A stretch of DNA of 5,283 nucleotides from Desulfobacteraceae bacterium (GCA_030612945.1 JAUWMY010000223.1:1-5283); one strand, 5' to 3'; counted from the first letter of the stretch, positions 1-5,283 are shown. The notes: a model not told the origin generated them from the letters alone. Numbers and translations: made by a program.

Positions 1-312
1 AGGCTGATTGAAGTAGGATTGGAGAATACAATAACTGCAATTAATTGGACAATTTGTAGCCACATTAAGGATTTGATACCCACAGCAGATATATTCCCTG
101 GTTCCCGGACACGGTTTAAGGAATTCTCCCTTATAAGAAAGTCGATGCAGGGTATCCTTGCCCATGTCTAATTCATCGGACACTGTTTCTGATGCAATGT
201 CCTTTATATGTTGGACAGGAATTCCGGGTAATCTACCCAGGACCTCATCCGTAAAAGTCCGCTTGCGAGCGCCCTCTTCAACGAGCACTTTTTTTATGGT
301 GAAATTGGACAT
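1..312 (-). CDS. Spore photoproduct lyase-like radical SAM protein, N-terminal part
   Basis: The first 104 residues are in the window; the rest lies beyond base 1. Residues 88-98 read CPINCSYCILQ, a radical SAM CxxxCxxC motif (Cys88, Cys92, Cys95) that would hold the 4Fe-4S cluster cleaving S-adenosylmethionine. The motif followed by [YI]LQ, and its distance from the N-terminus, match the spore photoproduct lyase (SplB, COG1533) family; from memory the Bacillus cluster cysteines are 90/94/97. Extra cysteines occur at 68, 76 and 77 (KPCPG, ICCGY). SplB reverses a UV thymine dimer in spores, but most relatives in non-sporulating bacteria have no known substrate. ATG at 312 overlaps the upstream stop (TGATG), with AAGGA six bases before it (319-323), so translation is probably coupled to the ParB-like gene. 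The catalytic hydrogen-donor cysteine region is outside the window. The family is well supported; the substrate is unknown. Confidence 0.87.
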   Translation of the reverse strand, partial: MSNFTIKKVLVEEGARKRTFTDEVLGRLPGIPVQHIKDIASETVSDELDMGKDTLHRLSYKGEFLKPCPGTREYICCGYQILNVATNCPINCSYCILQSYFNQP

Positions 313-1301
313 CAAACATCCTTCTCCCAGGGATCGCCTAACTCGTCCAGGTCCTCTGTCAGGCTTAAGCGATTGATCGTTTCTCTCAGTTCCTTTCCTT
401 CTCTGAAAAGCACTTCAAGGCGATAATGTGGTTCTTCAAAATATGGGGGCACATGGATACTCGCAGATTTGGGCAGATTCATACTGGACACCTTTTTCTT
501 AAATGCCTTTTCAGCCTTTACCAGGGATGGAAAGCGTCGGCCTCTCAAAAGCTTAAGTGTCGCTTTGGCCTTCTGTGGATTGTTCAATTGCTTGTTTACG
601 AGTATCACTTTTAACGACGGTTCATTTAAAAGCTCATGGGCTGGTTTGTTTTCTATTGCTGCCAGATCAATTATATTATCAATAAATTGTTTCTGTTGAT
701 TAATGTTAAACTTTAAGTTTGACATAAAATTGAAGACATGGCTCCTTTCGTCAGATTCCATTTTTAGGAGCATTTTAGCAGTCTGCAATGAAATTTTTTT
801 CTGAACGAGATATTCCTTGATATCTGTATCCAGTTCCTGTTCCAGCTTTATGAAAAAAAGCAACGTAGGCTCATTAGAGGGGAGTTCCAAAAGAGGCATG
901 TAAACCTCAAGCATTTCTTTTCCCGGAACCTGTGAGTGCAGGCGATTCAGAACCATCCCCTTTTCCACTTCATTCAGCTTTCTGGTAGCCAGGTTGTCAT
1001 ATAGATTCAATAGAAGACATTCCAGGGGAGATACTTCAGACTCTGACAAAACTCCACAGGGTATCCTATCCCACCCCAGGGTTTTCAGTGCATGAATCCT
1101 TCGGTACCCTACAATAACAGTCAATCCAGCGTTTTTGTTTTCTATGAGCAGAGGACAATTAACAAGCCCTACTCTGTCAATGGATTGAGCCAGAGGCCTG
1201 ATGTCGAATCCAAAGCTCATGCAATAAGGCCCTGGAAGATCCTCTATTTTGTTTGAATTAACCAACTGAGATTCAATAGGTGTAATTTTTGGAATACCCA
1301 T
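312..1301 (-). CDS. ParB N-terminal-domain protein (ParB/Srx-like), partner of the SPL-like enzyme
   Basis: This 329-residue protein has a ParB/Srx-type domain at about residues 34-86, including LAQSIDRVGL, PLLIEN and GYRRIHA (65-71). The last fits the GxxRxxA nucleotide-binding (C) motif of ParB CTPases, usually GERRxRA. The usual ENxQR motif reads DNLATR (102-107), so the arginine is shifted by one and CTP hydrolysis is uncertain. Residues 128-195 resemble the ParB helix-turn-helix region (IKEYLVQKKISLQTAKMLLK). The C-terminal third (about 220-329, basic, with RGRRFP at 254-258 and HVPPYFEEP) is not recognised. Genuine ParB genes sit beside parA; there is none here, so chromosome segregation is unlikely and a DNA-binding or adaptor role for the downstream radical SAM protein is inferred. 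ATG at 1301 follows AAAGGA by 11 bases. A MITE-like element ends 19 bases before this start. The domain call is firm; the function is unknown. Confidence 0.85.
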   Translation of the reverse strand: MGIPKITPIESQLVNSNKIEDLPGPYCMSFGFDIRPLAQSIDRVGLVNCPLLIENKNAGLTVIVGYRRIHALKTLGWDRIPCGVLSESEVSPLECLLLNLYDNLATRKLNEVEKGMVLNRLHSQVPGKEMLEVYMPLLELPSNEPTLLFFIKLEQELDTDIKEYLVQKKISLQTAKMLLKMESDERSHVFNFMSNLKFNINQQKQFIDNIIDLAAIENKPAHELLNEPSLKVILVNKQLNNPQKAKATLKLLRGRRFPSLVKAEKAFKKKVSSMNLPKSASIHVPPYFEEPHYRLEVLFREGKELRETINRLSLTEDLDELGDPWEKDV

Positions 1302-1312
1302 ACTTTTATATG

Positions 1313-1318
1313 TCCTTT
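1313..1318 (-). promoter_or_regulatory. Ribosome binding site of the ParB-like gene, inside a target-site duplication
   Basis: On the minus strand this is AAAGGA, 11 bases before the ATG at 1301. It supports that start. It also falls within the 8-bp direct repeat (1313-1320) that borders the inserted element, so the Shine-Dalgarno sequence survived the insertion while everything further upstream was replaced by element DNA. Confidence 0.6.
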
Positions 1319-1320
1319 AT

Positions 1321-1465
1321 GCAACTGTCTCAATATGTTCGGGTGCTCACACCGGATTAATGCCTTAAGCGAATGACAATGGCTGCCTAACCTTTCGGAG
1401 TTTAGGCGTGAGCCTTTTATAAAATCCTTACGGATAAATTCCACCTAAACTTATTGAGATGTTAC
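1321..1465. mobile_element. 145-bp MITE-like element with inverted ends (copy 1)
   Basis: The left end reads GCAACTGTCTCAATAT (1321-1336). The right end, read on the minus strand, is GTAACATCTCAATAA (1465-1451). These are imperfect inverted repeats of each other and of the ends of the 2019-2252 element. Flanks are TCCTTTAT (1313-1320) and TCCTCTAT (1466-1473), an 8-bp direct repeat with one mismatch. Inside are mini-hairpins: GGTG-CTCA-CACC at 1342-1353, AGGC-GTGA-GCCT at 1404-1415, and one with stem ATCC/GGAT near 1424-1435. No plausible gene lies within. The GTAA-type tips and 8-bp duplication recall IS66-family insertion sequences; from established knowledge, a non-coding relative mobilised in trans is the best fit. 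Diverged ends and the imperfect duplication suggest an old insertion. It separates sixA from the ParB-like gene. Confidence 0.72.
1404..1420 (+). repeat. 17-bp direct repeat, copy 1 (AGGC-GTGA-GCCT mini-hairpin plus TTTAT)
   Basis: AGGCGTGAGCCTTTTAT is identical at 1404-1420 and 2210-2226. Its first 12 bases form a 4-bp stem with a GTGA (GNRA-type) loop followed by a T-run. In both places it lies inside a MITE-like element, on the inner side of the right end, so it is a shared subterminal module. The stem is too short to call an intrinsic terminator. Confidence 0.75.
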
Positions 1466-1488
1466 TCCTCTATTATTAACAGAAAAGT

Positions 1489-1956
1489 CTATGGTATAAT
1501 TTCAGGGACCAGCATCCAGGCGATTGCCCAGTTCTTTTCCTCTTCATTAGTTCTCAGGCACACCACCCCACCCTGTTGAAACCTCACAACCTGACTGGAG
1601 TCGCTCCCTATAGTCAGAAAAGATACAAGCTTTTCCAGGTGGGGCAGATGTCCTGCAATCATAAAATCCTTTTGCCCCTGTTTGATTTCCTCTGCAATTA
1701 TTTTCACATCATCTAAAGGTGAAAGGCCTTCCCTCTTCTGCGATTCTTTACCGGGATTGATTTTAGAGCTAATTATTTCTGCAGTCTGCCTGGCCCTTGT
1801 TTTGCCACTATGAAAGACCGTTGCCACCTGAACCCCGGCTTTTTTGAGAAAATCGGCCATTTTCCCCACGTCATATTTTCCACGATCCGAAAGCGGTTTG
1901 TCCGGATTTTTTTCTTTGGGGATCGGCTTTCCATGTTGCATCAGGTAAATGTTCAT
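1489..1956 (-). CDS. sixA: SixA-like phosphohistidine phosphatase (histidine phosphatase superfamily)
   Basis: The 155-residue length matches SixA (about 160). The phosphate-pocket motif at the N-terminus is YLMQHGK, with the nucleophilic His8; the usual Arg of RHG is Gln7, common in SixA relatives. HSGKTRARQTAE (49-60) supplies the second basic residue (Arg54 by alignment with SPFLRAEQT of E. coli SixA as remembered). AGHLPHLEKL (101-110) carries the second catalytic histidine, His103. The C-terminal W-x-L-x-P stretch is also typical. In E. coli SixA removes phosphate from histidines of a phosphotransfer (HPt) domain or PTS protein; no histidine kinase or PTS gene is visible here, so the partner is unknown. 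The ATG at 1956 has a strong AAGGGGGGAA site eight bases upstream, and an out-of-frame ATG overlaps that region. It lies upstream of the ParB-like gene on the same strand. Confidence 0.88.
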   Translation of the reverse strand: MNIYLMQHGKPIPKEKNPDKPLSDRGKYDVGKMADFLKKAGVQVATVFHSGKTRARQTAEIISSKINPGKESQKREGLSPLDDVKIIAEEIKQGQKDFMIAGHLPHLEKLVSFLTIGSDSSQVVRFQQGGVVCLRTNEEEKNWAIAWMLVPEIIP

Positions 1957-1993
1957 GATTCATTCCCCCCTTGTCAGGATTGATTATTTTCGA

Positions 1994-2007
1994 TTGACTA
2001 TTGACTA
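1994..2007 (+). repeat. Tandem TTGACTA x2
   Basis: The 7-mer TTGACTA occurs twice head to tail (1994-2000, 2001-2007), with a related GATTGATTA just before. It lies about 40 bp upstream of the sixA-like start. It could be an operator-like direct repeat or simple local duplication; the sequence alone does not decide. Confidence 0.4.
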
Positions 2008-2050
2008 TTTAATGAATTGTATTTGCTCAATATCCTGTGAATAAAACCCT

Positions 2051-2099
2051 TGCGCCCCGCCCTCCCCGTCCCGAGACCAGGACGGGATCGGGAGGCGCG
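2051..2099. repeat. GC-rich imperfect hairpin inside the 2019-2252 element
   Basis: CCCGTCC (2065-2071) is complementary to GGACGGG (2080-2086) around an 8-base loop. CCTCCC (2061-2066) can extend it with GGGAGG (2090-2095), and outer GCG/CGC bases can pair. It is much more GC-rich than its surroundings. It has no T-run, so a terminator is unlikely; it may be a folding module of the element or a nested insertion that explains why this copy is longer than the 1321-1465 copy. Confidence 0.6.
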
Positions 2100-2209
2100 A
2101 CTTGCCATAAATAAGCCACTTTTCTTGAAATTATTCGGAAGTTGAAATCATCAAACTTAAACCCATAACAACAGGTCTGGGCCAGGGGTAAACTCCAGGT
2201 TAGGAATTG

Positions 2210-2226
2210 AGGCGTGAGCCTTTTAT
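2210..2226 (+). repeat. 17-bp direct repeat, copy 2
   Basis: This is identical to 1404-1420 (AGGCGTGAGCCTTTTAT) and has the same orientation relative to the right end of its element. It is followed after 14 bases by the terminal ATTGAGCAGTTAC. A degenerate relative, GGCGTTCGTGCCTTTTGTG, is found at 2462-2480. Confidence 0.75.
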
Positions 2227-2359
2227 GTTGCCCCAGCATATTGAGCAGTTACAATGAATTGATTCCGAGTGTAAAAAAGAGTATCAGAATTAGTTGTTTT
2301 GGGTCAATGGTTTTGACACCTAATTGCTTAAGGTCCTCAATGTCCTCCTGTTTTTTTGT

Positions 2360-2388
2360 TTGACAATGATTTAGGATGTTTTTATATT
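2360..2388 (+). promoter_or_regulatory. Sigma-70-type promoter for the flavoenzyme gene
   Basis: A perfect -35 TTGACA (2360-2365) is separated by exactly 17 bases from TATATT (2383-2388), five of six matches to TATAAT. Transcription would start near 2395 and give a leader of about 140 bases containing the 2410-2476 palindrome. A second TTGACA at 2313-2318 has no good -10 partner. The promoter lies outside the upstream mobile element. Confidence 0.65.
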
Positions 2389-2409
2389 TCCAAAATATTT
2401 ATTTTCATC

Positions 2410-2476
2410 AAAGGCACCAAGTCACCAGGGCATATATTCGTCCTGCTGTGTTATTTCCTGGGGCGTTCGTGCCTTT
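2410..2476. repeat. Imperfect palindrome in the predicted 5' leader, with an element-like right end
   Basis: AAAGGCAC (2410-2417) is the exact reverse complement of GTGCCTTT (2469-2476), and CCAGG (2425-2429) pairs with CCTGG (2457-2461) further in. Downstream, TTGAGCAGT (2490-2498) repeats nine bases of the right end of the 2019-2252 element, and GGCGTTCGTGCCTTTTGTG resembles that element's subterminal module. AAAATATT occurs on both sides (2392-2399, 2504-2511), which could be a target duplication, but it is AT-rich and no clear left end is visible. It may be a degraded third element or a leader hairpin. Confidence 0.5.
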
Positions 2477-2521
2477 TGTGACTGGACACTTGAGCAGTAA
2501 TCAAAAATATTCAATATGTAC

Positions 2522-2532
2522 GGAGTAGAAGG
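2522..2532 (+). promoter_or_regulatory. Ribosome binding site deciding the flavoenzyme start
   Basis: GGAG (2522-2525) and AAGG (2529-2532) precede the ATG at 2537 by 11 and 4 bases. The in-frame ATG at 2516 has only AT-rich sequence before it, and these purines would lie inside its reading frame. The 2537 start also gives MKYLFSP, the usual N-terminus of this family. Confidence 0.65.
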
Positions 2533-2536
2533 TTTT

Positions 2537-4453
2537 ATGAAATATCTATTTTCCCCTTACCGGATAAAAAACTGTGAGCTCAAGAACAGGATCGTGATGC
2601 CGGGCCTGGCCTCTTTCTTATTAGATAATGACGGATCTATCACGGACCGTACCATTGAGCATTATCGGCTCCGGGCTGCTGGTGGACCGGCTATGGTCAT
2701 TATGGAGGCATGTGCTGTTTCACCCGAAGGCATTGTATCACCCCATCAGGCCAGGATATACCATGAACGATTCCTGGAGGGACTATCGAAAATCGCTCAA
2801 ACCATGAAATCGGAGGGAACGATTCCTGCCGTTCAAATCCATCACGGTGGCAGGCAGACATCGGCCAGGGTGATCAATCAAAAGCCTGTGGCCCCCTCCC
2901 CTCTTCCCTGTCCCGCCATTCGGGGAGATGTGGATCCGCTTACGATTAGCGGTATCCAGGAACTGGTCAAAAAATTCGGAGATGCAGCCGAGAGAGCCGT
3001 TGAAGCTGGCTTTGAATTGATAGAGATGCATGGCGCTCATGGGTATTTAATTAACCAGTTTCTTTCGAGATTTTCCAACATCCGCGAGGACGAATACGGT
3101 GGAGATTTGATTGGCAGAACCCGGTTTGCCAGGGAGAGTGTTCAAGAGATCAGGAATCGCATAGGCGAAGATTTTCCACTGTCTTTCAAGATCAGTGCCC
3201 AGGAATTTGTAAAAGATGGACTGACAGTAGATGAGAGCATAGAGATTCTGAGGATACTGGTTGATGCCGGCATTGATATTGTTCAGGTATCGGCGGGTAA
3301 CGATGCCACCCCCGAATGGATTTCTCAGCCAATGTTCATGGATCAAGCCTGTCTGGCCGATTCGGCCGGGGCAATAAAAAAGGCGCTGGGTATACCTGTA
3401 ATGGCCGTAGGGAGAATTAATGATCCTTTGATCGCGGATGAGATCATAGAAAAGGGCAAAGCTGACCTGATCTGTATTGGCAGGGGACTGTTGGCGGACC
3501 CTGAAATGCCAAATAAGGCCAAAGAAGGACATTTGGATGATATAAGGATCTGTATTGCCTGTAATACCTGCATGGAATCCATCTTCAGAAAAGGCCGCGT
3601 GGAATGTCTTGTCAATCCTGCGCTGGGCCGCGAAAAAGAGATGGCCTTTCATCCGACCAGAAATCCCAAAAAGGTCATGGTGATAGGAGGTGGTCCGGGA
3701 GGCTTGAATGTGGCATGGGTTGCGGCACGGCGGGGGCATGATGTTCATCTTTTTGAGAAGCAATCCACCTTAGGAGGGCAATTACTGTTGGGCAGCGTGA
3801 CGGGCTATAAAAAAGAGCTGCGGAGTCTTATCAAATACCAGAAGCGCCAGGTCGAAAAATTCGGGGTCAAATGTTATCTCAATCGTGAAGTCAACGTAAA
3901 CACCGTGATGGAAGAAAATCCGGATGTGGTGATTGTAGCAACGGGTTCCCTGCCCTCCCTGCCTCCCATTGAAGGCCTTGATAAGGATATTGTTATCCCT
4001 TTTGCAGAAGTCCTGAATGGGGGGCTGCCAGCTCAAAAAAAGACAGTGGTGATTGGGGGCGGACCTACCGGGTGTGAGGTAGCCCACCATCTTTCTCAGA
4101 ATGGATGTCAGGTGACTATTGTGGAGATGCTTCCCAAAATTGGAAAACCACTTGAATCCATTACTAAAAAAGTGCTTCTCAATCAATTGCGAGCGAACCA
4201 AGTGGAAATGTTGACCGAGTTCAGGCTTTCGAGGGTGGAGGATAGCGGAGTGGTTGTGACCGGTAAAGATGGAAAGGAACGATTCATCGAGGCAGGGAGG
4301 GTAATAATTACTATTGGAAACCGGCCCGATAGCAGGCTTTACGACCAGATAACCACTCTTGGATATGAGACTCATCAGATTGGAGACTGCCTGGAGCCAA
4401 GAAGCGCCAAGGCGGCAATTTATGAGGGGGCTGTTTTGGGTCGGGCTATTTAG
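2537..4453 (+). CDS. NADH:flavin oxidoreductase, 2,4-dienoyl-CoA reductase/TMADH/2-enoate reductase family
   Basis: This 638-residue, full-length three-part flavoenzyme has an old-yellow-enzyme FMN barrel at residues 1-330 ([28 protein letters not shown] at 165-177 followed by [21 protein letters not shown] for FMN phosphate). A 4Fe-4S site follows at Cys339, 342, 345 and 357. The FAD fold has GGGPGG (384-389) and Glu407; the NAD(P)H fold has GGGPTG (507-512) and Glu530, whose acidic end suggests NADH; IGDC (615-618) closes the FAD site. Electrons would pass NAD(P)H-FAD-4Fe-4S-FMN-substrate, in the cytoplasm. Tyr170 matches the catalytic tyrosine of FadH. The cluster spacing CxxCxxC is that of trimethylamine dehydrogenase rather than FadH (CxxCxxxC), and the histidine expected near 255-262 is not evident, so the substrate (enoyl-CoA, enoate or other) cannot be named. 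The gene stands alone behind its own promoter. ATG 2516 (645 residues) is the alternative start. Confidence 0.88.
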   Translation: MKYLFSPYRIKNCELKNRIVMPGLASFLLDNDGSITDRTIEHYRLRAAGGPAMVIMEACAVSPEGIVSPHQARIYHERFLEGLSKIAQTMKSEGTIPAVQIHHGGRQTSARVINQKPVAPSPLPCPAIRGDVDPLTISGIQELVKKFGDAAERAVEAGFELIEMHGAHGYLINQFLSRFSNIREDEYGGDLIGRTRFARESVQEIRNRIGEDFPLSFKISAQEFVKDGLTVDESIEILRILVDAGIDIVQVSAGNDATPEWISQPMFMDQACLADSAGAIKKALGIPVMAVGRINDPLIADEIIEKGKADLICIGRGLLADPEMPNKAKEGHLDDIRICIACNTCMESIFRKGRVECLVNPALGREKEMAFHPTRNPKKVMVIGGGPGGLNVAWVAARRGHDVHLFEKQSTLGGQLLLGSVTGYKKELRSLIKYQKRQVEKFGVKCYLNREVNVNTVMEENPDVVIVATGSLPSLPPIEGLDKDIVIPFAEVLNGGLPAQKKTVVIGGGPTGCEVAHHLSQNGCQVTIVEMLPKIGKPLESITKKVLLNQLRANQVEMLTEFRLSRVEDSGVVVTGKDGKERFIEAGRVIITIGNRPDSRLYDQITTLGYETHQIGDCLEPRSAKAAIYEGAVLGRAI

Positions 4454-4856
4454 GCATAACTTCCTGGTAGGCCTCCTGTATTTCCTTGAAGCGCCTTTCA
4501 GCCAGTTCCCTGAATTCGTCACCCATGTGACCCACCTTGTCCGGATGATACTTGTTCGCAAGCCTCCTGAAAGCCCTCTTTATTTCTTCCGGAGACGCGT
4601 CTCTGCCAACGCCTAATACCGAATAAGCGTTTTTTTGAGAGAATTCCTGTTCACGTGGCCCTCCAGAAGGTTGCTCCCGCTCCTGAGAGGGTCCTTCATA
4701 TCTGTAGCGCTTTTTTTTGTGCTTAGATAAATACCACCACAGCAGGCCCAGGACGGCCAGATCATCAATCCAACCCCAGCCGATAATCAAATCCGGAAAG
4801 AGATCATATGGGGAGAGCGTATAAAGAAATGCCAAAAGGCATAGAAGAAGTCTCAT
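4446..4856 (-). CDS. DUF1232-J-domain (DnaJ-like) co-chaperone, membrane-associated
   Basis: This 136-residue protein joins two modules. Residues 1-44 are hydrophobic and match the DUF1232 (YkvA-like) signature: [22 protein letters not shown] (12-33), with membrane-prone stretches at 1-13 and 33-43. A charged, proline-rich linker (about 45-74) leads to a C-terminal J-domain (75-131) with the HPD triad at 104-106 (NKYHPDK), helix [12 protein letters not shown] and [12 protein letters not shown]-domains stimulate Hsp70 (DnaK) ATPase; with no zinc-finger or substrate domain it is class III, probably recruiting DnaK to the membrane. The ATG at 4856 is the first start after an in-frame stop, and no clear Shine-Dalgarno is seen; rmlD ends 19 bases upstream, so coupling or read-through from it is likely. 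Its last 8 bases overlap the convergent flavoenzyme gene. The client is unknown. Confidence 0.85.
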   Translation of the reverse strand: MRLLLCLLAFLYTLSPYDLFPDLIIGWGWIDDLAVLGLLWWYLSKHKKKRYRYEGPSQEREQPSGGPREQEFSQKNAYSVLGVGRDASPEEIKRAFRRLANKYHPDKVGHMGDEFRELAERRFKEIQEAYQEVMPK

Positions 4857-4875
4857 TGTCTTATCTGATCATGTC

Positions 4876-5283
4876 TCAGGGGTTTTGCGCCTGGGCCTCT
4901 TTGATTAGCTCTTCCCTGTGTTTCTTAAGAAAAGCGTCCAGGTCTTCTTTCCAATTGCGCATAACGTTGATTCCCTGATTTTTTAATAGCCTGTTTTCCA
5001 GCAGGCAATTAGCTGGTCGCACGGCTATTCCTTCATAGTCTTTCATACTGCAAGGTTCAATAGACGCTTTAATGCCCAGTTTCTTTAGTACATATTTGGC
5101 ACATTCAAATCGGGTACAATAGCCCTCTGATGTCGCATGATACGTTCCCCTCGAATTATGATGCAGGAGTTCCCTGATCTGAAAGGCAAGCCCGTTAGCC
5201 CATGTTGGAGAGCCAACCTGATCATCTACGACTCTTAAGACCTTGTGTTCTTGAATGCCCTGGCTCACAATAGACTTGATGAA
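4876..5283 (-). CDS. rmlD: dTDP-4-dehydrorhamnose reductase, C-terminal part
   Basis: The last 135 residues of a reductase whose 5' portion lies beyond the right edge. The frame is open to base 5283 (FIKSIVSQG...), so the GTG at 5268 is an internal Val codon, not a start. Family landmarks of RmlD/RfbD are RVVDDQVGSPTWANGLA, the YHATSEG strand followed by TRFECAKYVL, and the C-terminal RPANCLLENRLL...GI...WKEDLDAFL. The enzyme makes dTDP-L-rhamnose from dTDP-4-keto-6-deoxy-L-mannose with NAD(P)H, the final step of the RmlABCD pathway that feeds O-antigen and other surface polysaccharides. The NAD-binding Rossmann fold and YxxxK catalytic site would be upstream, out of view. The DUF1232-J gene follows after 19 bases on the same strand. 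Related sugar-nucleotide SDR reductases are a minor alternative. Confidence 0.87.
   Translation of the reverse strand, partial: FIKSIVSQGIQEHKVLRVVDDQVGSPTWANGLAFQIRELLHHNSRGTYHATSEGYCTRFECAKYVLKKLGIKASIEPCSMKDYEGIAVRPANCLLENRLLKNQGINVMRNWKEDLDAFLKKHREELIKEAQAQNP

Larger units (their letters stand above)
2019..2252. mobile_element. 234-bp MITE-like element with perfect 8-bp target duplication (copy 2)
   Basis: The left end is GTATTTGCTCAATAT (2019-2033). The right end, read on the minus strand, is GTAACTGCTCAATAT (2252-2238): 12 of 15 bases agree. Immediately outside, AATGAATT is present on both sides in direct orientation (2011-2018, 2253-2260), a perfect 8-bp target-site duplication. Inside are a strong GC-rich hairpin near the left end (2051-2099) and the 17-bp module AGGCGTGAGCCTTTTAT near the right end, shared with the 1321-1465 element. 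It encodes no recognisable protein. IS66-family elements are known to begin GTAA and duplicate 8 bp, so this is inferred to be a non-autonomous derivative needing an IS66-like transposase elsewhere. The perfect duplication suggests it is younger than copy 1. Confidence 0.82.
1957..2536. other. Divergent intergenic region, about 580 bp, with repeats and a promoter but no gene
   Basis: No convincing reading frame lies between the sixA-like start and the flavoenzyme start. In order it contains: the sixA ribosome site (about 1963-1972); a tandem TTGACTA pair (1994-2007); a MITE-like element (2019-2252) bounded by AATGAATT repeats (2011-2018 and 2253-2260); an AT-rich stretch (2261-2359) with a lone TTGACA at 2313-2318; a promoter (2360-2388); and an imperfect palindrome (2410-2476) followed by an element-like end. 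A minus-strand open frame over 2027-2239 lies within the mobile element and reads as low-complexity translation of a GC-rich hairpin, so it is not called. Confidence 0.75.

Noticed and set aside
312..1301. Chromosome or plasmid partitioning ParB
   Set aside because: There is no parA neighbour, the ENxxR motif is altered, and the C-terminus is unlike that of ParB; coupling to a radical SAM gene points elsewhere.
1404..1420. AGGC-GTGA-GCCT-TTTAT as an intrinsic terminator
   Set aside because: The stem is only four base pairs with a short broken T-run, and it recurs as a structural module of the mobile elements.
1244..1444. 66-codon minus-strand open frame spanning element copy 1 and the start of the ParB-like gene
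   Set aside because: It is in another frame of the real gene, begins inside the element, and shows no family resemblance.
2027..2239. 70-codon minus-strand open frame inside the 2019-2252 element
   Set aside because: It runs through the GC-rich hairpin and the repeat module, resembles no protein, and lies wholly within a non-coding mobile element.
2516..2536. Upstream ATG adding seven residues to the flavoenzyme
   Set aside because: It has no ribosome site upstream, while good purine-rich sites precede the ATG at 2537 and the family normally begins M-x-YLFSP. It remains a possible alternative.
3047..3763. 238-codon minus-strand open frame
   Set aside because: It is antisense to the clearly coding FMN barrel of the flavoenzyme and has no recognisable domain.
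3782..4561. 259-codon minus-strand open frame
   Set aside because: It is antisense to the FAD/NAD domains of the flavoenzyme and overlaps the J-domain gene in another frame; its composition is not protein-like.
1..5283. CRISPR array, tRNA or rRNA
   Set aside because: No regularly spaced repeats, cloverleaf or conserved rRNA stretches were seen on either strand.

Overview
The window reads as a piece of a Gram-negative, mid-GC bacterial chromosome, most plausibly a Desulfobacterota (sulfate-reducer-like 'Deltaproteobacteria') genome. That placement is inferred from protein flavour: the SPL-like radical SAM signature, a TMADH/FadH-type flavoenzyme, SixA and dTDP-rhamnose synthesis. It has not been checked against a database.

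Left part (1-1956, all minus strand). Three genes run leftward: a SixA-like histidine phosphatase (1489-1956), a ParB N-terminal-domain protein (312-1301), and the start of a spore-photoproduct-lyase-like radical SAM protein that leaves the window at base 1. The last two overlap by one base (TGATG), so they are almost certainly translated together. Between sixA and the ParB-like gene sits a 145-bp non-coding element (1321-1465) with inverted ends and an 8-bp target duplication with one mismatch. Removing the element and one duplication copy brings the two genes to 34 bp apart, so it seems to have split an older three-gene operon.

Middle part (1957-2536, divergent intergenic region). It holds a second element of the same family (2019-2252, 234 bp) with a perfect 8-bp direct duplication, AATGAATT. 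Next come a strong sigma-70-type promoter (TTGACA-17-TATATT, 2360-2388), an imperfect hairpin in the predicted leader, and a possible third element end. Element ends share the consensus GTAACTGCTCAATAT with a mini-hairpin further in. The GTAA tips and 8-bp duplications resemble IS66-family elements, so these look like MITEs mobilised by an IS66-like transposase.

Right part (2537-5283). A plus-strand gene encodes a three-domain flavin enzyme of the 2,4-dienoyl-CoA reductase/trimethylamine dehydrogenase/2-enoate reductase family (FMN barrel, 4Fe-4S cluster, FAD and NAD(P)H domains). It converges with, and overlaps by 8 bp, a minus-strand gene for a DUF1232-J-domain protein. That gene lies 19 bp downstream of the 3' part of rmlD (dTDP-4-dehydrorhamnose reductase), which enters from the right edge.

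The most notable items are the coupled ParB-like/SPL-like radical SAM gene pair, a possible uncharacterised DNA-associated system, and the two related miniature transposable elements, one of which changes the upstream region of that pair.
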